Made by a program: the position numbers and the translations under genes
Notes under the pieces: generated by a model
Databases searched by the model: none
Told to the model about the DNA's origin: nothing
Seen by the model: the letters and a program-made list of their open reading frames with translations, nothing else
From: Phycisphaerae bacterium
GTDB taxonomy: Bacteria > Planctomycetota > Phycisphaerae > UBA1845
DNA: 64,000 nucleotides
Reading direction: 5' to 3'
Assembly: GCA_028289375.1 (NCBI GenBank)
Contig: JANQQK010000023.1
Span: 1 to 64,000 of the forward strand
In this document: positions 10,203-17,905 of the stretch, piece after piece
Layout of the letters: the number at the start of each line of letters is the position of its first letter
Position numbering within the stretch: the first letter of the stretch is position 1

Positions 10203-12595
10203 TTTCTCTCAACTGGATTCGCGAATTCGTCGACCTGCCCGCCGATTTGTCAGCGGATGCATTGGCTGAGCAGTTCACGCTGATTGCCGCCGAAGTTGAA
10301 GGCGTTGAGAAGATCGAGGTCGGCGCCAAGGGATTGGTCTGCGCCGAAATCACGTCGCTCAAGCCGGTCTCCGGCACCGACAGCACGCACGCCGCAGAGT
10401 TGAACCTCGGCGACAAGACCGTCCAGACCTGCACCAACGCCCCGGACCTGAGCGTCGGCGACCGCGTCGTCTACGCCACGACCGGCGCACACGTCAACGC
10501 CCTCGGCACCATCAACGACACAACCGTCGGCGGACTGCCCAGCGCCGGCATGATCCTGCCCGGCGACGCGCTCGGTGTCGAACCCGCTGCCCGCGAAGCC
10601 ATCTTCCTGTCGCCCAACGTCGCACCCGGCACGGAACTGCCCGGCGAACTGTTCGACGACTGGGTCATCGAAGTCGACAACCACTCGATCAACCATCGGC
10701 CTGACCTGTGGGGACACTACGGCATCGCCCGCGAGTTCGCCGCCATCTTCAAAACGAAGCTGAAACCCTATCCGGTTGTCTCTGAAGCCGAGCTGACCAG
10801 CGTCGATCTGCCCGAGATTCCGATCACCATCGACGACGGCGATGCATGCCCGCGCTACTCCGGTCTGCGCATGACCGGCGTCACCGGCCAACCCGCACCA
10901 CTCTGGATGCAGCTTCGCCTGGGTCACGTCGGCATCCGCCCGATCAGTTGCCTCGTCGATCTGACCAACTACATCATGCTCGAGCTGGGCCAACCAATGC
11001 ACGCCTTCGACGGCGACACCGTGACCGGCATCGAGGTCGGCTTCCTCAAACCCGGCGCGAAGTTCACGACGCTCGACAACATCGAACGGACACTGCCCGA
11101 TCAGGCATTGATGATCCTCAGTGATCGCAAGCCTGTCGCGCTTGCCGGCGTCATGGGCGGCGCGGACACGGAGATTTCCGACGAAACCAGGACCATCCTG
11201 CTCGAATCCGCCAACTTCCACCCGCACATCATCCGCAAGTGCGCCGCCGCCCTGTCACACCGCACCGACGCCAGCGCACGATTCGAAAAGTCACTCGATC
11301 CTGCCCACACCACGCTCGCCATCCAGCGTTTCGTCACCCTCGCCCGCGACGAATTCGCCGAATTCGCGCTGGCCAGCAAACTGAGCGATGCTTATCCCAA
11401 ACCGCTCGAATCCGTCACCGTCACGGTCGACCCGGCATTCGTCGCGCGCTTCATGGGCCATCCGGTGACACGCGAGCAGGTCACCGACATTCTCACCGCC
11501 CTGGAATTCAAGGTGCGACGTGACGGCGACAACCTCATCGTCGACGTTCCCAGTTTCCGCGCCACACGCGACATCGAAATCGAAGCAGACATCATCGAAG
11601 AGGTCGCCCGTTACGTCGGCTACAACAACATCGAACCCGACTTCCCCGAGGTCACCATCCGCGCCCTCGACCCGAACCTCCAGCAGCGCATCGAAAAACG
11701 CGCGCTGCAACTGCTCACCCAGTCATTCGGCTGCTGCGAAATCTTCCGCTATCTCTGGTACGACACCGAATTCCTCAACCGCATCAAGCACGATCCAGGC
11801 CCCTGCATCACGCTGCGCAACCCCGCCGCCGCGGGTCTCGAACGCTTCCGCCAATCGCTCATCCCCGGCCTGCTCAGCGCCGCGGAATTGAATCGCCACC
11901 ATCTCGACGCCTTCCGTCTCTGCGAGCTCGGCACCGCGTTCCCGCGTGTCAACAACGACCACGACCAGCGTCGCCACATCGGCATGATTACCGCACTGAA
12001 ATCCAAGAAGGCAGAGGACCAACTGCTCGCCGAACTCAAGGGCCTCGTCGACGCGTGGAGCTGGCAACTCGTCAATCGCCCTGCCACCTTCACCCCGGCA
12101 GACATCGCCGAATCGCGGCAGTGGGAGAACTCCCCCAAAACCGCCGCCATCTACATCGCCGGTCAAGACGTCGGCCGCATCGGCATCATCCCGCTCGAAC
12201 TGCGTCGCAACCTCGACGAACACCTCGCCGCATGGTCGATGGCGTGGGCGGAGATCCATATCAACCCGCTGGCGACCCTCGACGAGCCACCGAGCAAGCT
12301 CGACGCCATCCCGCAGTTCCCCGAAGTCGAACTCGATTTCTCCGCCCTCGTCGACGCGACCGGCCATTACGACGGCGTCAGGAAACAGATCGCTGCGTTT
12401 GGTGACGACCTGCTCCGACGCATCACGTTCGTCGACAGCTACGAGGGCAAGTCAATCCCCGACGGGAAGCGCGCCCTCACGTTCCGTGCCCGCATCGGTG
12501 ATCCATCGCGCACGCTCACCGAGGAAGACCTCACACGGTTCCGCGCCGCCTTTGAGAAACACCTCACCGCCAACGGCATGGAGTTGCGTCAGTGA
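10196..12595 (+). CDS. pheT: Phenylalanine--tRNA ligase beta subunit
   Basis: A 799-residue beta subunit. Domain order fits the family: an N-terminal B1 segment (MLISLNWIREFVDLP), an OB-fold tRNA-binding domain (~40-150), the B3/B4 editing domain (~205-380; GIRPISCLVDLTNYIMLELG), the B5 domain (~400-475), the catalytic-like B6/B7 region, and a C-terminal FDX-ACB anticodon-binding domain (last ~95 residues, starting PQFPEVELDFSALVD). The editing domain hydrolyses mischarged Tyr-tRNAPhe. The coding sequence is markedly C-rich. The stop codon TGA shares a base with the next gene's ATG (TGATG), so the lipoprotein downstream is translationally coupled. Confidence 0.95.
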   Translation: MLISLNWIREFVDLPADLSADALAEQFTLIAAEVEGVEKIEVGAKGLVCAEITSLKPVSGTDSTHAAELNLGDKTVQTCTNAPDLSVGDRVVYATTGAHVNALGTINDTTVGGLPSAGMILPGDALGVEPAAREAIFLSPNVAPGTELPGELFDDWVIEVDNHSINHRPDLWGHYGIAREFAAIFKTKLKPYPVVSEAELTSVDLPEIPITIDDGDACPRYSGLRMTGVTGQPAPLWMQLRLGHVGIRPISCLVDLTNYIMLELGQPMHAFDGDTVTGIEVGFLKPGAKFTTLDNIERTLPDQALMILSDRKPVALAGVMGGADTEISDETRTILLESANFHPHIIRKCAAALSHRTDASARFEKSLDPAHTTLAIQRFVTLARDEFAEFALASKLSDAYPKPLESVTVTVDPAFVARFMGHPVTREQVTDILTALEFKVRRDGDNLIVDVPSFRATRDIEIEADIIEEVARYVGYNNIEPDFPEVTIRALDPNLQQRIEKRALQLLTQSFGCCEIFRYLWYDTEFLNRIKHDPGPCITLRNPAAAGLERFRQSLIPGLLSAAELNRHHLDAFRLCELGTAFPRVNNDHDQRRHIGMITALKSKKAEDQLLAELKGLVDAWSWQLVNRPATFTPADIAESRQWENSPKTAAIYIAGQDVGRIGIIPLELRRNLDEHLAAWSMAWAEIHINPLATLDEPPSKLDAIPQFPEVELDFSALVDATGHYDGVRKQIAAFGDDLLRRITFVDSYEGKSIPDGKRALTFRARIGDPSRTLTEEDLTRFRAAFEKHLTANGMELRQ

Positions 12596-13611
12596 TGCTC
12601 AAGCGATTGCTCACCACCGTCGCCGCCGTGGCCATGACAATCCTCTGCACCGGCTGCCCGCAATATCGCGACGCCAGCGTCCCCAACGAGATCCGGAAGG
12701 TCGAAATCAGCGACGAGAAGGAGTACCTGCTCTACGTCCCCTCAACCTACGATCGACGATACAAGTGGCCGCTCATCATGCTCTGCCACGGCACCAAACC
12801 ATTCGACAATGAGCGCCGCCAGATGCTCGACTGGGTCAAGCTGGCCGAAGAACGCCGCTTCATCGTGGCCGCCCCCATCCTCGTCGGCACAACGTCATTC
12901 CGCACCGATCACGCATCGCAACTCAAACGGCAGCGCGAAGACGAACAACGCATCCTGGCCGTCACCAAGCACCTGCGCGCGGCCTACAACATCTCAAGCG
13001 ATCGCATTTTCATGACCGGCTGGTCGGCGGGTAACTATGCCGTTCTCTACACCGGTCTCAAGCACCCGGAGACTTTCCGTGCCCTCGGCGTCCAACAGGG
13101 CAACTTCGACGTCGCCTTCATGAGCGAACTTGTCCAGAAGGTCGATCCGCACCAACCCGTCGCCGTCATCTACAGCCACACCGATGTCTTCGCCGGCTCG
13201 GGACCACGCGAGACCATCGAATGGCTTGATCAGAACCAGGCCGACATCCACGAACTCGAAGTCTCCGGCGGACATCGAGGCCACCCCAAGGAGACGCAGC
13301 AATTCTTCGAACGTGTCATCCGCGAAATGCCGTGGCTGCGGATCCGCACGCTGGCGGTCGATGATGCTGACGCACTCACTGTCCAGTTCAAGACCATCGG
13401 TTCCTTCACGCCGGTCGCGTTTTCGTGGGATTTCGGTGACGGCGGTGACTCACCCGTGGCGGCTCCGGTCCACCATTTCGACCAACCGGGCACGTACACC
13501 GTCACGCTTCAAGCCGCCATCAACAAAGACAGGATCGTATCCCGCAGCGTGGAAATCTCCGTCCCCCAGATTGACGCCATCAAGGCCATCCGCACCACCT
13601 GGGACGATTGA
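12595..13611 (+). CDS. Lipoprotein alpha/beta hydrolase with C-terminal PKD domain
   Basis: A 338-residue predicted lipoprotein. A short signal peptide ends in ILCTGC. An esterase/PHB-depolymerase-like alpha/beta-hydrolase domain follows (~residues 30-250). The nucleophile elbow is readable as GWSAG near residue 143, an oxyanion-side strand is WPLIMLCHGT, and the likely acid and His lie in 'VIYSHTDVFAG' and 'SGGHRGHP'. A PKD domain (~255-335) is shown by VAFSWDFGDGG and FDQPGTYTVTL. PKD domains often bind polysaccharide or other polymers, so a surface esterase is a reasonable guess. The gene is coupled to pheT by a TGATG overlap, an odd partnership with no evident functional link. Confidence 0.8.
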   Translation: MLKRLLTTVAAVAMTILCTGCPQYRDASVPNEIRKVEISDEKEYLLYVPSTYDRRYKWPLIMLCHGTKPFDNERRQMLDWVKLAEERRFIVAAPILVGTTSFRTDHASQLKRQREDEQRILAVTKHLRAAYNISSDRIFMTGWSAGNYAVLYTGLKHPETFRALGVQQGNFDVAFMSELVQKVDPHQPVAVIYSHTDVFAGSGPRETIEWLDQNQADIHELEVSGGHRGHPKETQQFFERVIREMPWLRIRTLAVDDADALTVQFKTIGSFTPVAFSWDFGDGGDSPVAAPVHHFDQPGTYTVTLQAAINKDRIVSRSVEISVPQIDAIKAIRTTWDD

Positions 13612-13617
13612 CCGATA

Positions 13618-15816
13618 TCAGTCGTTGACACGCCCGAACAGCTTGAACGTCAGCACCAACGCCGGCAGAAGCACCAAATTCGCCGACAACGCGCACACCA
13701 TCGTAAAGGCCAACAATCCCCCGAAGTAGGCGGTCGGCAAGAACCGCGACAACGTCAGAATCCAGAACCCGCCCGCAATCACGACCGTCGTGAACACACA
13801 CGCCCGCCCCACGCTTCCATGCGCATCGCGCAGCGCCGTCTCGTAACGTCCCGTTTCCCGCAGCCGCCGTCGAAACCGCCATAGATAATGCAACGCGTCA
13901 TCCACAGCGATCCCGGTCGTCACCGACAGCATCATCGCCGTCGTCATGTTCACCGCGATGCCCGTCCACGCCATCGCCCCCAAGCAGAACGCCATCGGCA
14001 ACACCGTCGGCACCATCGCCGTCAGCCCCACGCGCACCGACCGCAACATCACGATCAGCACAAGCAGCACCGCCGGCACCGTCACGCCCAACGATCGAAA
14101 CTGATCCCGCCACAGCTCGCTCACCAGCGTGGCGTAGAACACATACAATCCCGTCACATTCGTCTCGTACGCATCCCCCATGTCGGCGGCCACCATCGCC
14201 TCCACATCGCGACCAAGCTGCAGCTTTTCCTGCACCGAAATCCCCTCCGCCACACGGAAGTTCAACCGCATCCCCGTCTCATCCGCATTCAGAAAGTTGC
14301 GAATCGCCCCGTCGCCGAACATCCTTCGCGCACCGGCCAATCGCGCCTTCACCCCGAAGTCGGTCGACGGCGTATCCCCTTCCCCAAGTGTCAGCACGTC
14401 CGCCAAGCCCAGCGATTTCCGCACCGGCTCAAAAGACTCCACGACCTTCAAACCCGCCGCCCGCGATCGCCCCACCGACTCCGCCGACACCACCGACCCA
14501 CCGACTCGCTTGCGAATCACCACTTCCATCGACCCTGTCGGCGAGAGATGCGACTCGATGAACTCGTAACTGCGACGCACCTCGCTCTCCGGTCGAAAGT
14601 TCTTGACAAAATCACTTTCAAACCGAAGCCAAGGCAACGCAGCCGCAAACACACCCACCGCCACCACAAAACCGATCGCCGCCCGCCCCCGATGTCGCCC
14701 CACGGCCGAGCCCAGTTGACGCAGTTTGTCGGGCAGGAACGACATGTCCCGCGACGTCGCCGCCGGCTGTCGCGCCCACGCCAACAGCGGCGCACACACC
14801 AGCGACAGGGCCAACGCAAACGTTAGCCCGATCACCATGATATAACCGAACAATCGCACAGGCGTGATTCCGGATACCGACACCGATCCGAATCCCACCA
14901 TCGTTGTGATCATCACAGCCGAGCACGGCGAGATCATCTCCCGCAACACCCGCCGTGCCCGTTCCCGCCAATCCAGAAACGGCGTGCGCGCAAACACCTC
15001 ATCATCCGCCGACCCGATATGCACACAGTTGGCCACAGACAGCACCGTCACCAGGATGAGCACCATCTGCGTCACGAGCGTCGTCGGCCAATCCAACGCA
15101 GACGCCATCCCCAACGCACACGCCGTCGCCGCAAGCGATACCCCCAGACAATAGACCATCGCCGCCAGCCGCCGAAACACGATCCCCAACGTGATCAGAA
15201 TCAGCACGAACGCGGCGATCGAAAAGTAGACCAGATCGCGATCCACGAAGTCGTACATGTCGATCAGCGTCACATACGGACCAGCCAGAAAGACCGTCGC
15301 TTCCGGGTAACGATCCCGCGCGTCAGCCAGAATCCCCTTCAGACGCCCAACCGTTTCCTTCCGTACCGCTCCCGTCGCCCCCTCACCCGACATCTGCATC
15401 ACGACGGCGACCGTCTTGCCATCACGCCCCACCAGCGTGTCCACGAACAGCGGATGCTCCCACAACCAATCCCCCAGCAGATACCGCAACTGCTCCGGCA
15501 CATCCGCGATCGACCCCGTCCGCGCAACAGCCGGCAACGCGCTCACCTGCTCGGTGATCCACGTCACCATCGCCAGCGTTTCGTCCGACGTTGCGTCCGC
15601 CGTCTCCATCGCGAACACCGCGAATTCGTTGCTCGAAAACTCCTCCATCACCGCCCGAAAAGCGACGTACGCCTCACTCTCCGACGCCACGAACGCCTCC
15701 AGCGTGTAGTCCCGCCGCAACCCGCGCGTCAGCAGCACGCCAGCCGCCACCGCCGTCACAACCGCCGCTGCCATCACCAAACGAAAACAATGTCGCTCAA
15801 TCCAACCCGACAACAA
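13618..15816 (-). CDS. MMPL/RND-superfamily exporter
   Basis: A 732-residue polytopic inner-membrane protein of the MMPL branch of the RND superfamily. The architecture is one N-terminal TM, a periplasmic domain, a five-TM cluster, a second periplasmic domain and a final five-TM cluster. Conserved elements in the two repeats are visible as SVANCVHIGSADDEVF in the first and TTGIAVDDALHYLWRFRR in the second, the latter with the proton-relay-type Asp-Asp. Proteins of this branch export lipids, hopanoids or hydrophobic compounds. Nothing here fixes the substrate. The start is TTG, with AAAGGGA a few nt upstream. It is convergent with the pheT-hydrolase unit, with only 6 nt between them. Confidence 0.85.
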   Translation of the reverse strand: MLSGWIERHCFRLVMAAAVVTAVAAGVLLTRGLRRDYTLEAFVASESEAYVAFRAVMEEFSSNEFAVFAMETADATSDETLAMVTWITEQVSALPAVARTGSIADVPEQLRYLLGDWLWEHPLFVDTLVGRDGKTVAVVMQMSGEGATGAVRKETVGRLKGILADARDRYPEATVFLAGPYVTLIDMYDFVDRDLVYFSIAAFVLILITLGIVFRRLAAMVYCLGVSLAATACALGMASALDWPTTLVTQMVLILVTVLSVANCVHIGSADDEVFARTPFLDWRERARRVLREMISPCSAVMITTMVGFGSVSVSGITPVRLFGYIMVIGLTFALALSLVCAPLLAWARQPAATSRDMSFLPDKLRQLGSAVGRHRGRAAIGFVVAVGVFAAALPWLRFESDFVKNFRPESEVRRSYEFIESHLSPTGSMEVVIRKRVGGSVVSAESVGRSRAAGLKVVESFEPVRKSLGLADVLTLGEGDTPSTDFGVKARLAGARRMFGDGAIRNFLNADETGMRLNFRVAEGISVQEKLQLGRDVEAMVAADMGDAYETNVTGLYVFYATLVSELWRDQFRSLGVTVPAVLLVLIVMLRSVRVGLTAMVPTVLPMAFCLGAMAWTGIAVNMTTAMMLSVTTGIAVDDALHYLWRFRRRLRETGRYETALRDAHGSVGRACVFTTVVIAGGFWILTLSRFLPTAYFGGLLAFTMVCALSANLVLLPALVLTFKLFGRVND

Positions 15817-15857
15817 GTATCCCTTTCATGGACAACCGACTTGTCGCCCCACTGTAG

Positions 15858-15878
15858 CGTCACCCCTTGTGGGTGACG
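15858..15878. repeat. Intergenic hairpin of the CACCC-CTYGT-GGGTG family
   Basis: A perfect 8-bp stem, CGTCACCC / GGGTGACG, with loop CTTGT in the divergent gap between the exporter and the crotonase gene. The near-identical core recurs at 31685-31701. Confidence 0.7.
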
Positions 15879-15913
15879 AGAACCACCAGCAACTTCCGAC
15901 GCGTCACCCGCGG

Positions 15914-15941
15914 TTGCAATCCCATCGCCCCCGGGCACAAT
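15914..15941 (+). promoter_or_regulatory. Weak promoter candidate for the first crotonase gene
   Basis: TTGCAA, a 16-nt spacer and CACAAT end 8 nt before the ATG at 15950. No Shine-Dalgarno sequence precedes that ATG, so a leaderless or nearly leaderless transcript is possible. Confidence 0.25.
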
Positions 15942-15949
15942 ACCCCACC

Positions 15950-16720
15950 ATGAACGAACCCATCATCGCATCCATCGAGAACAACGTCGGCATCGTCCGA
16001 CTCAACAGACCCGAGGTCCTCAACGCCCTCTCGCTCGACCTCATGAAAACCCTCGTCGACACCCTCGAAGCCTACGACGACAACCCCGACATCCACGTCA
16101 TCCTCATCGCAGGATCGGAAAAAGTCTGGGCCGCCGGCGCTGACATCAACGACATGGCCAAGGCGTCCGTCTTCGAAATGTACGAACGAAACCAGTTCGC
16201 CCGATGGGAACGCATCCGCAAGATCCGCAAACCCATCATCGCCGCCGTCAGCGGATTCGCACTCGGCGGCGGGTGCGAACTCGCCATGCACTGCGACGTC
16301 ATCATCGCATCCGAGTCCGCCAAGTTCGGTCAACCCGAGATCAACATCGGCATCATCCCCGGCGCAGGCGGCACCCAACGCCTCACCCGCGCCGTCGGCA
16401 AGTTCCGCGCCATGGACATGATCCTCAACAGCCGCTTCATATCAGCCGACGAAGCCTACACCTTCGGCCTCGTCTCACGCGTCGTCCCCAAGGAGAACTT
16501 CTACGAAGCCTCGCTCGCCCTCGCACACGAGATGGCCGGCAAACCACCCATCGCCCTCAAGCTCGCCAAGGAAGCCGTCCTCAAGGCACACGAAACCACC
16601 CTCGGCGAAGGACTCGAATACGAACGCAAACTGTTCTACATGCTGTTCGCGACCGAAGACCAGAAGGAAGGCATGGCCGCATTCATCGAAAAACGTCGCG
16701 CCAAATTCGAAGGCAAGTAA
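15950..16720 (+). CDS. Enoyl-CoA hydratase/isomerase family protein (crotonase)
   Basis: A 256-residue crotonase-fold enzyme, probably hydrating 2-trans-enoyl-CoA thioesters. The oxyanion-hole strands are visible as EKVWAAGADINDM and AVSGFALGGGCELAMHCD. The two catalytic Glu positions fall at GGGCELAM and FGQPEINIGIIPGAGGTQ, both present, which favours a true hydratase. The ATG at 15950 is chosen because family N-termini start close to the 'ASIENNVGIVRLNRP' strand; an in-frame upstream extension is rejected. A second crotonase gene follows 31 nt downstream on the same strand. No thiolase or acyl-CoA dehydrogenase is adjacent, so the pathway is open. Confidence 0.88.
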   Translation: MNEPIIASIENNVGIVRLNRPEVLNALSLDLMKTLVDTLEAYDDNPDIHVILIAGSEKVWAAGADINDMAKASVFEMYERNQFARWERIRKIRKPIIAAVSGFALGGGCELAMHCDVIIASESAKFGQPEINIGIIPGAGGTQRLTRAVGKFRAMDMILNSRFISADEAYTFGLVSRVVPKENFYEASLALAHEMAGKPPIALKLAKEAVLKAHETTLGEGLEYERKLFYMLFATEDQKEGMAAFIEKRRAKFEGK

Positions 16721-16751
16721 GTCCCAACAGAATCAACAACCGGAGTCACCC

Positions 16752-17549
16752 ATGTCCGAACAACCCGCATTGCTCATCGAAAACAACGGCGCCATACGCA
16801 CCCTCAAGCTCAATCGCCCCGACGTGCTCAACGCCTTCAACAACGACCTGCTCGACACGCTCGTCAAGGAAACCAAATCGGCCGCCAAGGACGACTCCGT
16901 CCGCTGTGTCGTCATCGCCGCCGCCGGCCGCGCCTTCTGCTCCGGCCAGGATCTCGACTCCGTCAAACAGATGATCGAAGACCCCGACGCCCCCGAACTC
17001 GGCCAACATCTTCGAAAACGCTACAACCCGATCATCCAGAACCTCCGCACCATGGAGAAACCCGTCATTGCCGCCGTCAACGGCGTCGCCGCGGGTGCCG
17101 GTTGCAGCCTCGCACTCGCAGCAGACCTCCGCATCGCCGCCGAATCCGCGAGCTTCATCGAAGTTTTCGTCAACGTCGGCCTTGTCCCCGACTCCGGCAG
17201 CACCTTCACACTCCCACGACTCGTCGGCATGGGCAAAGCCATGGAAATGGCCTTCACAGGTCAGAAGGTCTCGGCCGCCGACGCACTAAATTTCGGCCTC
17301 GTCAACCAGGTCGTCCCCGACGATCAACTCGAGGAAACCACCAACAAGCTCGCCGCCAAACTCGCATCACTCCCCACCCGCGCGATAGGCCTCACCAAAC
17401 GAGCGTTCAACAAAGCATGGTCCGCCAACCTCGAGGATCAGCTCGAATACGAAGCCTTCCTCCAAACCACCGCCGGTCAAACCGAGGACCACACCGAAGG
17501 CGTCCGCGCCTTCCTCGAGAAACGCAAACCCGAATTCAAGGGCAGGTAG
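16752..17549 (+). CDS. Crotonase-family enoyl-CoA hydratase/isomerase, PaaG-like
   Basis: A 265-residue crotonase paralogue. The oxyanion strands are 'AAAGRAFCSGQDLDS' and 'AVNGVAAGAGCSLALAADL'. The first Glu position of a hydratase is Ser here (GAGCSLAL), and the later position reads 'VFVNVGLVPDSGSTFTLPRL', with Asp in PDSG. This pattern matches the isomerase-type PaaG group (2-(1,2-epoxy-1,2-dihydrophenyl)acetyl-CoA isomerase) better than hydratases. A PaaF-like plus PaaG-like pair hints at aromatic acyl-CoA or unsaturated fatty-acid degradation, but no other paa gene is present, so no symbol is given. Confidence 0.82.
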   Translation: MSEQPALLIENNGAIRTLKLNRPDVLNAFNNDLLDTLVKETKSAAKDDSVRCVVIAAAGRAFCSGQDLDSVKQMIEDPDAPELGQHLRKRYNPIIQNLRTMEKPVIAAVNGVAAGAGCSLALAADLRIAAESASFIEVFVNVGLVPDSGSTFTLPRLVGMGKAMEMAFTGQKVSAADALNFGLVNQVVPDDQLEETTNKLAAKLASLPTRAIGLTKRAFNKAWSANLEDQLEYEAFLQTTAGQTEDHTEGVRAFLEKRKPEFKGR

Positions 17550-17683
17550 TTCGCAACATGCTTCGGCAAGTCTTCCCACACAGACGGCCAATTCGCGAAT
17601 GAACCCGACGCGACGTGGATATCGTCGTCGCATGTCGCCACGCCCGACGATAGTGCGCAATTTCAGCGCCGTACCAACAGAAA

Positions 17684-17717
17684 GGCGGCGACGCGAAATC
17701 CCCTACACGTCACCGCC
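17684..17717. repeat. GGCGGYGACGCGA hairpin repeat, copy 1
   Basis: GGCGGCGACG pairs with CGTCACCGCC with one mismatch. The loop contains AAATCCCC and the element is followed by TTCC. A close copy lies downstream of the gene that follows (20621-20654). Confidence 0.75.
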
Positions 17718-17805
17718 TTCCTCTCTTGTTGTAAGCAGTAATATCCTATGCAACAAACGATTATCCGCTGATGCACACTGACAGCGCTCATGCCGCCATT
17801 TACTT

Positions 17806-17834
17806 TGCAGCCCGGTGCCACGATTGGTACACTC
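17806..17834 (+). promoter_or_regulatory. Weak promoter candidate for the 17906 gene
   Basis: TTGCAG, a 17-nt spacer and TACACT, about 70 nt before the ATG. The match to consensus is modest. TACACT also appears at 24527. Confidence 0.3.
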
Positions 17835-17905
17835 TCTACTGACCCATTGAATACAGGACAACGCCTGTTCCGATCGTACAACCAATTCGGAGAGGGAACT
17901 CTCGA

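Larger units (their letters stand above)
17550..17905 (+). other. Non-coding gap before the first large Cys-rich protein
   Basis: 356 nt without a convincing gene. It holds the GGCGG...CCGCC hairpin at 17684-17717, a weak promoter candidate at 17806-17834 and a GGAGAGGGA ribosome-binding site just before the ATG at 17906. A short plus-strand open frame at 17599 has no recognisable features. Confidence 0.6.

Noticed and set aside
15950-17549. Naming the crotonase pair paaF-paaG
   Set aside because: Only the pairing and motif style suggest it. No phenylacetate-CoA ligase, PaaABCDE or PaaZ is present, so general family names are used.
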